From Coleofasciculus sp. FACHB-1120 (lineage in GTDB: Bacteria; Cyanobacteriota; Cyanobacteriia; Cyanobacteriales; FACHB-T130), in NCBI RefSeq assembly GCF_014698845.1, contig NZ_JACJTV010000004.1, positions 1-64,000 on the forward strand: a DNA stretch of 64,000 nt. The letters are read 5' to 3'. Numbering within the stretch: position 1 is the stretch's first letter; each line of letters opens with the position of its first letter. The translations under genes were made by a program, and so were the position numbers. The notes under the pieces are model-generated. The model was not told where the DNA came from and did no database searches. It saw only the letters and a program-made list of their open reading frames with translations. Positions 49,781 to 58,726 of the stretch are shown one piece after another.

Positions 49781-51271
49781 TTATCGACGTTTCAATTTTG
49801 TCCGAATCGCCTCGGTTACGGTTTGAATTACCTTAACACGGGCATAGTATTTATCATTCGCGGCAACAATTGTCCAGGGAGCGTTAGGAGTGTTCGTCCG
49901 CTGAATTGCTTGATTGACTGCCACCTCATAGAAAGCCCAATTGTCCCGATTTCGCCAATCTTCGGCGGTGAGTTTGTATTGTTTAAAGGGGTCATTCTGA
50001 CGCGATATGAATCGCTGATACTGTTCTTCAGGACTAATATGCAGCCAGAACTTGACCAAAACGTAGCCTGCATTCGTCAGTTGGCTTTCAAACTCATTGA
50101 TTTCCTGGTAGGCTCTGCGCCATTCCAGTTCTGTGGCAAAACCTTCAACACGCTCTACTAACACTCGTCCGTACCAGCTGCGGTCATCAATGCCAATTGT
50201 CCCTGCTGTTGGCAACCACCGCCAGAACCGCCAGAGGTAGTGATGCGCTTTCTCTTCATCCGTAGGTGCTGCGAAAGGATGAACGGCATAACTGCGGGGG
50301 TCGAGAACATCGGTTAAGCGTTTGATGGCTCCTCCTTTCCCAGCCGCATCCCAACCTTCAAACAGCACCAGGACGGGCACTTGATGTTTGTGAATCTTCA
50401 TTTGAAGTTTCAGCAGTTCTACTTGTGCCTCGCGTAACTGCTTTTTGTACTCATCTTTAGAGAGGGCGAGATTGAGATCGACTTGCGCTAAGAGATCCGG
50501 TTCGGCGGGGTTGAGGTGTTCTTGAAAGGGTGTAGGGGGAAGAATGGGCGTCCGAATGTGCAGTCGGTCGAGGGCTTCTGTAAGAGTGGCTGCGAATTGG
50601 GTGAGGACTTTCACCTGCGCCCAGCGTTGGCAGTTGCCTTCAACTAATGTCCAGGGGGCGGAGCCAGTGCTGGTTTGGACGAGCATTTCCTCGGCATAAT
50701 CTACATATTTGCCGTAGTGTTTCTCTTGTTTCCAGTCTTCCGGACGCACTCGCCAAGAGTCTAAGGGATCTTTGGCATATTCTTTTAGCCGGTGCTTTAA
50801 TTCTTTGCGGCTTAGATGAATCCAGAATTTAGCGATCGCATTTCCATCATCCACCAGTTGGCGCTCAAAGGCGTTTATCTCCGCCATCACGCATGGAATT
50901 TTTGACTCCTCGATTCTTGCAAACAGCCGGTCTTCTAAAACATGGGTGTACCAGCTGTGATAAAAAATCCCAATACTGCCCTTTACTGGCAGTCTCCGCC
51001 AGAAGCGCCACAAAAAGGGGTATTGTTGCTCTTCCTCGTTGGGAGGCCAAATCGGGTGAACCGTAAACCCTCGCGGGTCCATGTAATTGACCATTTTCTT
51101 GACTAAAGCACCTTTCCCCGCCGCTGCCCAACCTTCCAGCACGACAATCATGGGTAGCTTTTTGTCCCAGCAAGCCTTTTGGAGCGATCGCACTTGACGC
51201 ATTAGCGTCTCAATCTGAGACTCATAGGTATTTTTATCGAGGGAAAGATCCAAGTCCAGGGTATCTAGCAT
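49781..51271 (-). CDS. two-domain polyphosphate kinase 2 (polyP:AMP phosphotransferase type)
   Basis: A 496-residue protein made of two PPK2 domains in tandem. N-domain: MIVVLEGWAAAGKGALVKKM (P-loop), then GSIGIFYHSWYTHVLEDRLF. C-domain: VLVLFEGWDAAGKGGAIKRL and GTIGIDDRSWYGRVLVERVEG. Two-domain PPK2 proteins convert AMP to ADP using polyphosphate; the C-terminal domain is generally the active one, and here it has the canonical DAAGKGG and DRSWYGRVLVERVE motifs, while the N-domain has AAAGKGA and HSWYTHVLEDRL. Cytosolic. Together with the CHAD protein it points to polyphosphate use in this organism. Confidence 0.93.
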   Translation of the reverse strand: MLDTLDLDLSLDKNTYESQIETLMRQVRSLQKACWDKKLPMIVVLEGWAAAGKGALVKKMVNYMDPRGFTVHPIWPPNEEEQQYPFLWRFWRRLPVKGSIGIFYHSWYTHVLEDRLFARIEESKIPCVMAEINAFERQLVDDGNAIAKFWIHLSRKELKHRLKEYAKDPLDSWRVRPEDWKQEKHYGKYVDYAEEMLVQTSTGSAPWTLVEGNCQRWAQVKVLTQFAATLTEALDRLHIRTPILPPTPFQEHLNPAEPDLLAQVDLNLALSKDEYKKQLREAQVELLKLQMKIHKHQVPVLVLFEGWDAAGKGGAIKRLTDVLDPRSYAVHPFAAPTDEEKAHHYLWRFWRWLPTAGTIGIDDRSWYGRVLVERVEGFATELEWRRAYQEINEFESQLTNAGYVLVKFWLHISPEEQYQRFISRQNDPFKQYKLTAEDWRNRDNWAFYEVAVNQAIQRTNTPNAPWTIVAANDKYYARVKVIQTVTEAIRTKLKRR

Positions 51272-51379
51272 AATGTTGACTAGAAAAGAGCAGTATCTTT
51301 AACTATCTCCTAGTCTTGCACTTGTTGAGCTGACAATTCAGTAACTACCCCTAAATGTCAAAGCTTAGACATAAAAATA

Positions 51380-51437
51380 CCGGAGCTAAAAACAAGAAGA
51401 AGAAAAAAGCGCTTTTTCCTCTTCTTGTTTGCTCCGG
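51380..51437 (-). terminator. long hairpin downstream of the beta-helix protein gene
   Basis: CCGGAGC (51380-51386) pairs with GCTCCGG (51431-51437), and inside it AACAAGAAGA-type sequence pairs imperfectly with TCTTCTTGTT, giving a stem of over 20 pairs. On the minus strand it is followed by TATTTTTATG, a U-rich tail, so it looks like an intrinsic terminator for the gene at 51504-52994. Confidence 0.7.
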
Positions 51438-51503
51438 GCAACAAATAGTTTGAAAAAAATCGGCAATTGGTAAATTACATCTCCTTACCAATTACCCATC
51501 TGA

Positions 51504-52994
51504 TTACTTTGCTTCAAACGCTCCGATATCACAAACACCGCCTTGCGGTCTTGCAACACCCCGTTGATCGGTTGCCAAGCAAGTCGCATTGTTACCTGTA
51601 TTAATCGCTGGACTACCGGCTAATAACGGTAGAGTTTGAGTCAAACCACCAGTGGCAGAAAGTGCGCCTAGCATTGGTTCAACAATAGTGATGCTAACCG
51701 CGCAGTTTTTGTCTGTGGGATCGTTTGGATTTTTGGCGGGAAATTGGATATTGTTGCCGCCGTTGGTCATTTCGTCAGAACAATTCTGTTTAATATTCCA
51801 GGTATTCCCCCCATTATCTGCCTTATTATTAGCGATAATTGTATTCTTCAGCGTTATATCTGGACTACTGCCAAAAATACCAGCTCCCATAAACCCAGCA
51901 TAATTGTTAGCAATCGTGGCATTATTGATGGTCATCTTGCCACTGGTTCTCATAATGGCACCGCCCAAACCCCCCTTCGCATCTGGAGTCACGGCTCGAT
52001 TGCCTGAAAAAGTAGTATTAGAAACTTCTGCCTTTACATCATTTCCAGTCCACAGTCCCCCGCCCTGATTCGCAGAAAGGTTGCCAGAAAAGGTAGTGTT
52101 TCTCACTACAAAAATAGTGCTATTTGTTCCGGCTGTGTAATTAGGAGCAGTCGTAGTGCCACCGACCACGAAAATAGCACCGCCAAAGCCTTTGTCGTCA
52201 GTGCCTGTAACGCTATTTCCAGAGAAGGTATTATTTTCGATTGCCGTTGTATTACTATTATAAAGTTGGTTAAAGAAAGCGCCGCCTTGATTGGTAGCAG
52301 TATTGTTTGTGAAGGTGTTATTCCGCAGGATGATTTTGCCAAGATTGCCATTAGCACCATCATTATAAATGGCACCACCCGCCCCACCCGGAGCCACAAT
52401 TCCAGCGCTATTTCCCGTGAAGGTGCTGTTAGTTACGGTTAGATCGCTGAGCAAGTCATAGATTGCACCACCGAGGCTGGCTTGGTTTCCGGTAAAAGTG
52501 CTTTTATCTATAATAATTGTACTTTCACTCTTACTATAGATGGCACCGCCTCCAGCCTCTCCCGGTTTCGTTGATTTGTTGTTGCTGAAGGTAGAGTTCA
52601 GCACTACTAACTTACCTCGATAACCGCTATAAACACCGCCGCCATTTTCGGCGCTAAAGCCATTAGCAATGGTGAGGTTCTTAAGTGTCAGTTGAACAAG
52701 ACTATCAGTGGAGAAGATCCGATTAGTTCCATTTCCGCTGAGAGTTACTACACCTCGTCCGTCGATTACCGTATTAGCGGAAAGTACCTTTTCTTTCACT
52801 ACAATCGTATGCGGACTGGAACCACAATTAAAGGTTACAGTCCCCCCACCTACTAAAGCAGTATCTAAAGCAGCTTCAGTACAGCTTGCAGCAGTTCCAT
52901 TGCCGACAGTTCCAGCCGCCTTAGCTTTTTGATGCGAGGAAATCGTTAAGGCGACGCAGAAAGCGAGAGTTAAAAAATAGAGTGGTTGTTTCAT
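51504..52994 (-). CDS. exported beta-helix protein with Pmp-like repeats (choice-of-anchor Q type)
   Basis: A 496-residue exported protein: signal peptide MKQPLYFLTLAFCVALTISSHQ ending AKAA-G, then a right-handed beta-helix from GGGTVTFNCGSSPHTIVV. Many repeats of the types SNTTFSGN, NSTFTGNSAG, ENNTFSGNSV and 'GGAIY/GGAIF/GGGLW' occur, as in Pmp/choice-of-anchor-Q proteins. The C-terminal part LPLLAGSPAINTGNNATCLATDQRGVARPQGGVCDIGAFE is the recognisable end of choice-of-anchor Q domains. Probably cell-surface or secreted. ATG 52992-52994 has GAGG upstream; an earlier TTG/ATG would put the signal peptide internal. Divergent from the large TpsA-like gene. Confidence 0.88.
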   Translation of the reverse strand: MKQPLYFLTLAFCVALTISSHQKAKAAGTVGNGTAASCTEAALDTALVGGGTVTFNCGSSPHTIVVKEKVLSANTVIDGRGVVTLSGNGTNRIFSTDSLVQLTLKNLTIANGFSAENGGGVYSGYRGKLVVLNSTFSNNKSTKPGEAGGGAIYSKSESTIIIDKSTFTGNQASLGGAIYDLLSDLTVTNSTFTGNSAGIVAPGGAGGAIYNDGANGNLGKIILRNNTFTNNTATNQGGAFFNQLYNSNTTAIENNTFSGNSVTGTDDKGFGGAIFVVGGTTTAPNYTAGTNSTIFVVRNTTFSGNLSANQGGGLWTGNDVKAEVSNTTFSGNRAVTPDAKGGLGGAIMRTSGKMTINNATIANNYAGFMGAGIFGSSPDITLKNTIIANNKADNGGNTWNIKQNCSDEMTNGGNNIQFPAKNPNDPTDKNCAVSITIVEPMLGALSATGGLTQTLPLLAGSPAINTGNNATCLATDQRGVARPQGGVCDIGAFEAK

Positions 52995-53648
52995 ACCAAA
53001 AACCTCATTATTCAATACTAGAAGAGATATTACTGTTTGCAATTGCTCGACCAAATGAGCTTACTTATTTTTGGGGTTAGAATACTGTGCAATTGCAAAA
53101 AAAGCCTGGGAGTGAGAAAGGTTAGAAGCTGAACTAACAAACCAGATATTTGACAAGTTCAACATTTATTGGGTTCCAAACAAATGCAGCATTCTCGGCT
53201 CAAGGAATAATTTGTAACCCGGAATAGAGTCTCTAACAAAACTAGAAAGTTTAATCATCCGCGAATATACGTAATTTTCACTTTACAGAATTGTCTTACA
53301 AGAAGCCTTGTTAAATAGTTCGTGATTTTGGCTATCAATCCGGAAATTTTTTCGATTTTCAGTAAATTTACACACGTTTTATAGTATTAGACTATTGCCA
53401 AATTACAAATAAATTTTTATTTAAAAATAGAAATTATGATTAACCGTAAAATCATTTATAAATTCTTGCTTGTGTGTACAGCGTAAAAGCATTTTTATCC
53501 ATATATTTACATAAATAGAATTCAATCAAATTCGCTCCTAGAAATATTTTATTTATCTATTCATAAGGTCTCTTTGAAATCCTGATAGTTCTATTAATCC
53601 TGGTAATGAGGAGCAGGATACATCATAAATCTGATGGGTTAACACCAG
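52995..53648. other. AT-rich 650-base region between divergent surface-protein genes
   Basis: No gene supported. Strongly AT-rich (long A/T runs around 53360-53480), consistent with the promoters and long leaders of the two divergent surface-protein genes. No convincing site for a named regulator. Confidence 0.5.
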
Positions 53649-56315
53649 ATGAAATCAGCTTTTGAAAGTTCTGGCGTATTGCTTGGGTTACTTGCTGTTG
53701 CACCAGCGATCGCTGTGAAACCGGCACAGGCAGAAACGATTGTTCCAGCTCAAGATGGTACGGGCACAATTGCCGCTCCTGAAGGGAATACAATCGATAT
53801 CAGTGGGGGAAAACTCTCTGGGGATGGAGCAAACCTTTTCCACAGTTTTGAGCAATTTAACCTCAATGCAGACCAAATCGCTAACTTTATTTCTAATCCC
53901 AAAATTGAAAATATTTTAGGCAGGGTAGTGGGTGGTAATCCCTCTACAATTGATGGTTTAATTAAAGTCACCGGAGGAAATTATAATTTATACCTGATGA
54001 ATCCATCCGGGATTATATTTGGTGCCAATGCCAGATTGGATGTGCCGGGAAGCTTTACCGCAACCACTGCCACAGGTATTGGTTTTGGCTCTAATTCTTT
54101 TAATGCTAGCGGCGATAATAATTACGCAACATTAACGGGAACCCCCAGTAGTTTTTCATTTAATACTGCTCAACCGAGTGCCATTGTCAACTCTGGAGAA
54201 CTAGCTGTTAAAGAAGGACAAAATCTCACCTTGCTGGGTGGCACTGTGGTTAGCCAGGGAACTCTGTCAGCACCAGGAGGTAAACTGATTGTGGCAGCAG
54301 TACCAGGACAGAATACAGTACGGATTAGTCAACCCGGACAATTGCTAAGTTTAGAAATTCAACCAATTTCTTCTGATGCCAGTCAGTCTTCAACTGCAAC
54401 AGTTTCCTCTCTACCCCAGTTATTAACGGGCAGCAAAGCGGGAAATGCCACTGGACTGACTACAAATAGCAAAGGAGAGGTAGAGCTAACAGGTTCTGGT
54501 ATCAAAGTAGAAGCGGGAGATGTGGTAGTCCGTCAGCTCAATGCGGGAACAGCGACTCTTTCAGCCAACCATAATTTGACCCTAGTTGAAAGCCAGATGC
54601 AGACATCTGGAGATATGAATCTGCTGGCAAAAGATACCGTGCGAGTGCGGGATAGCGTCGCGACGCCTTTTGTGGCGAAGGCGGGGGGGAATCTCACTGT
54701 TCAAGGCAATCAAGCGGTTGATATTTTGGCACTGAATCACCCAGAAACCCCCTTTCAAAGTGGCGGAAATCTCAGTTTAATCAGTGATGGCATTATTTCT
54801 GGAGATGCTCACTATTCAGCGGGTGGTAATTTTTCAATTCTCAACTTATCGGGAGCAGGTGGCAAGTTTCAAAGTATCTATGACCCCATCATTACTTCCG
54901 ATGGCGATGTCATGCTTGATTCTTATACAGGTGCTTCCCTTAAGATAATCGCAGCCGGAAAAATTACGATTAGTGGGGATATCGTCATTAATGCGATAGA
55001 TCCAGAGGTAGACCCTGATAGCCGTGCCTTGATTTTACAGGCGGGTGCGGTTGGAACAACTGATAATGTACCTTTCAGCGAACCCTTTCCGGGTGCATCT
55101 CCAGAATATTTTGACGACGCAGGCGCAAATCCCTCTTACACAACCTTTGTGAAATCTCCTGCCTCAGCGGGAACAATTACAGTTGCAGGAACCATCAAAT
55201 CTGATGATTTACTGGGGCCAGCCGAACCATTAGATGTTACCTTGTCGGCACCGGGTGATATTAATGTTCAAACCATTCAGTCGTCTGGGGGAAACATTAG
55301 TATTAGCAGCACCAGCGGTTCTATTAATGCCGCCGACCCAGTCAATCAAGTTTACAATTTAGACTCGCGGAATCGCCCTGGTAACGCGGGTACGATTACC
55401 CTCAGCGCCCCATCTGGAAATATCACAACTGGAGATATTTTTTCCTCTTCTGATAACTTTGGCACTACCGCTTCTGGGACTGGTGGCGCGATCGCAATTA
55501 GCGCCGGAGGCAATATTAAGACTGAAACCATAGATTCCAGTTCTAAGTGCAATTCTTGCTCTTCCTCTGGCAATGGCGGTGAAATCACGCTGATTGCTGG
55601 CAATGATATCGCCGCTAAAATCATCGATGCTCAGAGTCTTGGCAGTGGCATAGGCGGTAATGTAACTATCGCGGCAGGACAGAATCTCACCGTTGATAAT
55701 AAGTTCGTTACTTTTACTTACAATAACCCCAGCATTAACACGACAGGAACGGGCGGGGGTGGAGCCATTAATATCAACCATCACGGGGGAGTCCCAGTCC
55801 CCACGACTCCATTTGTCGTTGGCGATCCCACAACGAATGGAACTGCCCAAGCCATCACCACGGGCACTTCGACAATTTCGCCCCCCGAATCTTTCCCCGG
55901 TGGAACTGTTCAGGGCAATATTACGATCAATACCACTCCTCCACCGCCGATTCCTGCACCAATTCCTGCACCAATTCCTGCACCAATTCCTGCACCAATT
56001 CCTACGCCAACTCCCGCGCCAACTCCTACCCCTGTCCCTAGTTCAAATCCCCAGCCGGAACCTGGGAACCAACCCAAGGCAGAAATTGTGGCAGACTTTC
56101 AAGGAAATACACTCTCACCCGTACCAGTAGAAGGTGCAGAAAATCAAAGACCGATTTTGTGTACGGTAGAGAGTCTCGAAGATGAAAAGCTGCCGATTTT
56201 ACACAGGTTGCCTCGCTGTCAAGAACGCCCCGATCGCCGCAATCAGCCACCGGCAAGCTCTAAAACGCTGTTTGTTCCGCAACAACAAAGCGATCGCGCG
56301 ATCCCTCAAAAGTAA
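53649..56315 (+). CDS. two-partner-secretion exoprotein (TpsA, filamentous haemagglutinin type)
   Basis: An 888-residue TpsA-like protein. Signal peptide (MKSAFESSGVLLGLLAVAPAIA ... AQAE), then the TPS/haemagglutination domain from about residue 30 to 270: GTIAAPEGNTIDISGGKLSG, NLFHSFEQFNL, the diagnostic LYLMNPSGIIFGANARLDVPGSF and NSGELAVKEGQNLTLLGG. A beta-helix region with many G-N-I/S repeats follows. The tail has a Pro-rich repeat (IPAPIPAPIPAPIPAP) encoded by a 12-base tandem repeat at about 55956-56004, and a basic/Cys end (CTVESLEDEKLPILHRLPRCQ). No TpsB (Omp85) gene is nearby in the window, so its partner must be elsewhere. Likely adhesin. Confidence 0.9.
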   Translation: MKSAFESSGVLLGLLAVAPAIAVKPAQAETIVPAQDGTGTIAAPEGNTIDISGGKLSGDGANLFHSFEQFNLNADQIANFISNPKIENILGRVVGGNPSTIDGLIKVTGGNYNLYLMNPSGIIFGANARLDVPGSFTATTATGIGFGSNSFNASGDNNYATLTGTPSSFSFNTAQPSAIVNSGELAVKEGQNLTLLGGTVVSQGTLSAPGGKLIVAAVPGQNTVRISQPGQLLSLEIQPISSDASQSSTATVSSLPQLLTGSKAGNATGLTTNSKGEVELTGSGIKVEAGDVVVRQLNAGTATLSANHNLTLVESQMQTSGDMNLLAKDTVRVRDSVATPFVAKAGGNLTVQGNQAVDILALNHPETPFQSGGNLSLISDGIISGDAHYSAGGNFSILNLSGAGGKFQSIYDPIITSDGDVMLDSYTGASLKIIAAGKITISGDIVINAIDPEVDPDSRALILQAGAVGTTDNVPFSEPFPGASPEYFDDAGANPSYTTFVKSPASAGTITVAGTIKSDDLLGPAEPLDVTLSAPGDINVQTIQSSGGNISISSTSGSINAADPVNQVYNLDSRNRPGNAGTITLSAPSGNITTGDIFSSSDNFGTTASGTGGAIAISAGGNIKTETIDSSSKCNSCSSSGNGGEITLIAGNDIAAKIIDAQSLGSGIGGNVTIAAGQNLTVDNKFVTFTYNNPSINTTGTGGGGAININHHGGVPVPTTPFVVGDPTTNGTAQAITTGTSTISPPESFPGGTVQGNITINTTPPPPIPAPIPAPIPAPIPAPIPTPTPAPTPTPVPSSNPQPEPGNQPKAEIVADFQGNTLSPVPVEGAENQRPILCTVESLEDEKLPILHRLPRCQERPDRRNQPPASSKTLFVPQQQSDRAIPQK

Positions 56316-56564
56316 TCAATGTCACGAAAGCGCTGGTTTGTAAGCTCAGCCGCAAAAATCTCTAAGATATAATTTTGAATCGCCCAGAAATGCGGATACT
56401 TCCGCGTTTCTGTGCGATTTTCAGACGAAAGAGGTATGCGATCGCTAGTTTGGTGAAGGAAAGTATTTATAAGGAACACAAGCTCTCTTACTGAGGACAA
56501 CGCATTGCCCTCAGTTAGCTATCCTTATAAAGCATTGATTCAAAGTTTTGAGAAGGGATTGAAC

Positions 56565-57563
56565 GTGTCGCAAGTCAAACCAACCATTCTGGTGACGGGT
56601 GGAGCTGGATATATTGGAACCCATGCTGTACTGGCGCTGCTCAAGGCAGGCTATGGGGTAGTGGTATTAGATAACCTGGTGTACGGACATCGGGAATTGG
56701 TGGAAAATGTACTCAAAGTAGAGCTGGTAGTGGGAGATATGAGCGATCGCGCTCTCCTCGCCCAACTCTTTGCCACTCGCAATATTGCGGCAGTTATGCA
56801 CTTTGCCGCTTATATTGCTGTGGGAGAGTCCGTCACCGATCCCGCGAAATACTACCACAACAACGTCGCTGGCACCCTGACACTGCTAGAAGCAATGGTG
56901 GCGGCAAACGTGAAGAAATTTGTCTTTTCTTCTACGTGCGCCATCTACGGGATGCCTCAGGAAGTTCCCATGACCGAACACCATCCCCAGAATCCCCTCA
57001 GTCCTTACGCAACCAGTAAGTGGATGGTAGAGAAAATTCTGGCGGATTTTGATCTTGCCTACGATTTCAGGTCTGTGGCATTCCGCTATTTCAATGCGTC
57101 TGGTGCGAATCCCGATGGCTTACTGGGTGAGGATCACGAACCAGAAACCCACCTGATTCCCTTGGTACTCCAGACAGCTTTGGGCAAACGGGAATCGATC
57201 TTCATTCTTGGTACCGATTACCCGACACCTGATGGAACCGGAATTCGGGACTACATCCACGTCAGCGACTTGGCAGATGCTCACGTTTTAGGGTTAGAGT
57301 ATCTCCTGCAAGGCGGAAGCAGCGATGTCTTTAACTTAGGGAATGGCAACGGTTTCTCAGTCCGAGAAGTGATTGAGACAGCAAAGGCGGTAACGGGTCG
57401 GGAAATTCCCGCAGTAGAACGCGATCGCCGTGCCGGTGACGCCCCAATTTTAGTCGGCAGCAGCGACAAAGCAAAAAAAATCCTCGGTTGGCGTCCACAA
57501 TACGCAGACCTGAGTAAAATCGTTGCTGACGCTTGGCAATGGCATCAGCATCGTCATGGATAA
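56565..57563 (+). CDS. galE: UDP-glucose 4-epimerase GalE
   Basis: GalE interconverts UDP-glucose and UDP-galactose for surface polysaccharide and lipid synthesis. The 332-residue protein is a short-chain reductase: NAD-binding TGGAGYIGTH near the N-terminus, DNLVYGHRELV, catalytic SSTCAIYG and the Tyr-x3-Lys pair in PYATSKWMVEKIL, NASGANPDG, and the substrate loop EDHEPETHLIPLVLQ. It starts best at GTG 56565 with GAAGGGA nine bases upstream; the frame stays open 60 bases earlier. Its stop overlaps the start of the coiled-coil gene. Confidence 0.95.
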   Translation: MSQVKPTILVTGGAGYIGTHAVLALLKAGYGVVVLDNLVYGHRELVENVLKVELVVGDMSDRALLAQLFATRNIAAVMHFAAYIAVGESVTDPAKYYHNNVAGTLTLLEAMVAANVKKFVFSSTCAIYGMPQEVPMTEHHPQNPLSPYATSKWMVEKILADFDLAYDFRSVAFRYFNASGANPDGLLGEDHEPETHLIPLVLQTALGKRESIFILGTDYPTPDGTGIRDYIHVSDLADAHVLGLEYLLQGGSSDVFNLGNGNGFSVREVIETAKAVTGREIPAVERDRRAGDAPILVGSSDKAKKILGWRPQYADLSKIVADAWQWHQHRHG

Positions 57564-57957
57564 TTCTGGAGTGGAAGTTAGATTAAGTCGTTTAGAATCG
57601 ATTGTTGAACAAATTGCAGAGGCAGTACTTGCCAGCGCTGACACAATTGACCGTCTTGGCGAGCGAGTAGATGCTCTCACAATTCAAGTACAACAACAGG
57701 GAAATCTTAGAGAGGCAGTAATTGCTACCAATGAGACAATTAACCGCCTTGCTGACCGAGTGGATGCCCTCACCATTCAAGTACAAGAACAGGGGCATCA
57801 AGTCCAACAGCAGCACTATCAAATTTTTGCCTTAAGTGATGCAGTGCAAACCTTGGCAGAAACCCAAGATGATTCTCTCGTGCGGTTGACGCAACTGACA
57901 GAAGCTTTACAACGCCTTGTGGATGCCATCGAAGCAACTGAAGAGACCGAATCTTAA
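57556..57957 (+). CDS. coiled-coil protein overlapping galE
   Basis: A 133-residue protein that begins at ATG 57556, eight bases inside the galE end (TCATGGATAA), so translational coupling is likely. It is almost entirely heptad-repeat helix (VRLSRLESIVEQIAEAVLASADTIDRLGERVDALTIQVQ). A 30-odd-residue unit is duplicated: TIDRLGERVDALTIQVQQQG and TINRLADRVDALTIQVQEQG, and DNA of the two copies is similar. Structural or scaffold role likely; partners unknown. Confidence 0.75.
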   Translation: MDNSGVEVRLSRLESIVEQIAEAVLASADTIDRLGERVDALTIQVQQQGNLREAVIATNETINRLADRVDALTIQVQEQGHQVQQQHYQIFALSDAVQTLAETQDDSLVRLTQLTEALQRLVDAIEATEETES

Positions 57958-58049
57958 TCTCGGTCTCTGGTTTGCTATCGTATCCCGATTGGCTGTCAAT
58001 CCCAGGGAAATAAAGTGGAAGTCCCCATCAACTCATCAGGAGAGTTTTC

Positions 58050-58487
58050 ATGCACTTTCTTCGTCGGTACGCTGTCATCCTTCCCGTGACTGCCGCCGTC
58101 AGTTTCTTGCTCGTCAGTTGCAGCGAAAGCAAAATCACTCAGTGTCAAAAGATATTCAAGATTACCAACGAAACGGTGAATGAAACCAAAACCGTTACCA
58201 ATGGAGGTCAAAATAGCTCTCCAGAAGCGCTAGTCAAAACAGCCGAGATTTGGGATAAATCAGCTCAAGAAATGACCAGTATCCAAGTCAATGACCCAAA
58301 GCTGAAAAAGTTTCAAGCTGATTTTATTAGGATGTATCGAGAGAGTAGTAAGGCAACTCGCGAATATGTTGCAGCTCTCAAAAAAAGGGATTTCCCCGCG
58401 GTTGATGCCGGATTTAAAAAATTGCAAAAATCCTATAACCCAGAAAGAAATTTAGTGAATGGGATAAACACCTACTGTGGAAGTTAA
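58050..58487 (+). CDS. small lipoprotein, unknown
   Basis: A 145-residue lipoprotein precursor: n-region MHFLRRYAVILPV, hydrophobic core, lipobox LLVSC at Cys24. The mature part is a helical, Lys-rich domain (WDKSAQEMTSIQVNDPKLKKFQADFIRMYRESSKATREYVAALKKRDFPAVDAGFKKL) with three cysteines including the anchor. AGGAGAG about nine bases before the ATG. It sits in the polysaccharide gene region, but no polysaccharide link is visible. Confidence 0.75.
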   Translation: MHFLRRYAVILPVTAAVSFLLVSCSESKITQCQKIFKITNETVNETKTVTNGGQNSSPEALVKTAEIWDKSAQEMTSIQVNDPKLKKFQADFIRMYRESSKATREYVAALKKRDFPAVDAGFKKLQKSYNPERNLVNGINTYCGS

Positions 58488-58726
58488 TCAAAAGTTGCTT
58501 GCGATTTCTACCCACTTTCTAAAGCTCAAAAATTAGGAGAAGAGAAGAATCAAGCTATTTTTCTGGGCTAAGTTCTAGGAAGTCTATTTTTGATTCCATG
58601 TAATCCAGTGTCAGGCGTGCAAAAGTGCGGTAATGGACTTAGAGCCTACAGCGATCGCTCAAGAGCGATCGATCGCTGGCTGAGGAGTGAGTAAAATTTA
58701 CACTCAGCCCTTAAGTACGCGCAACT

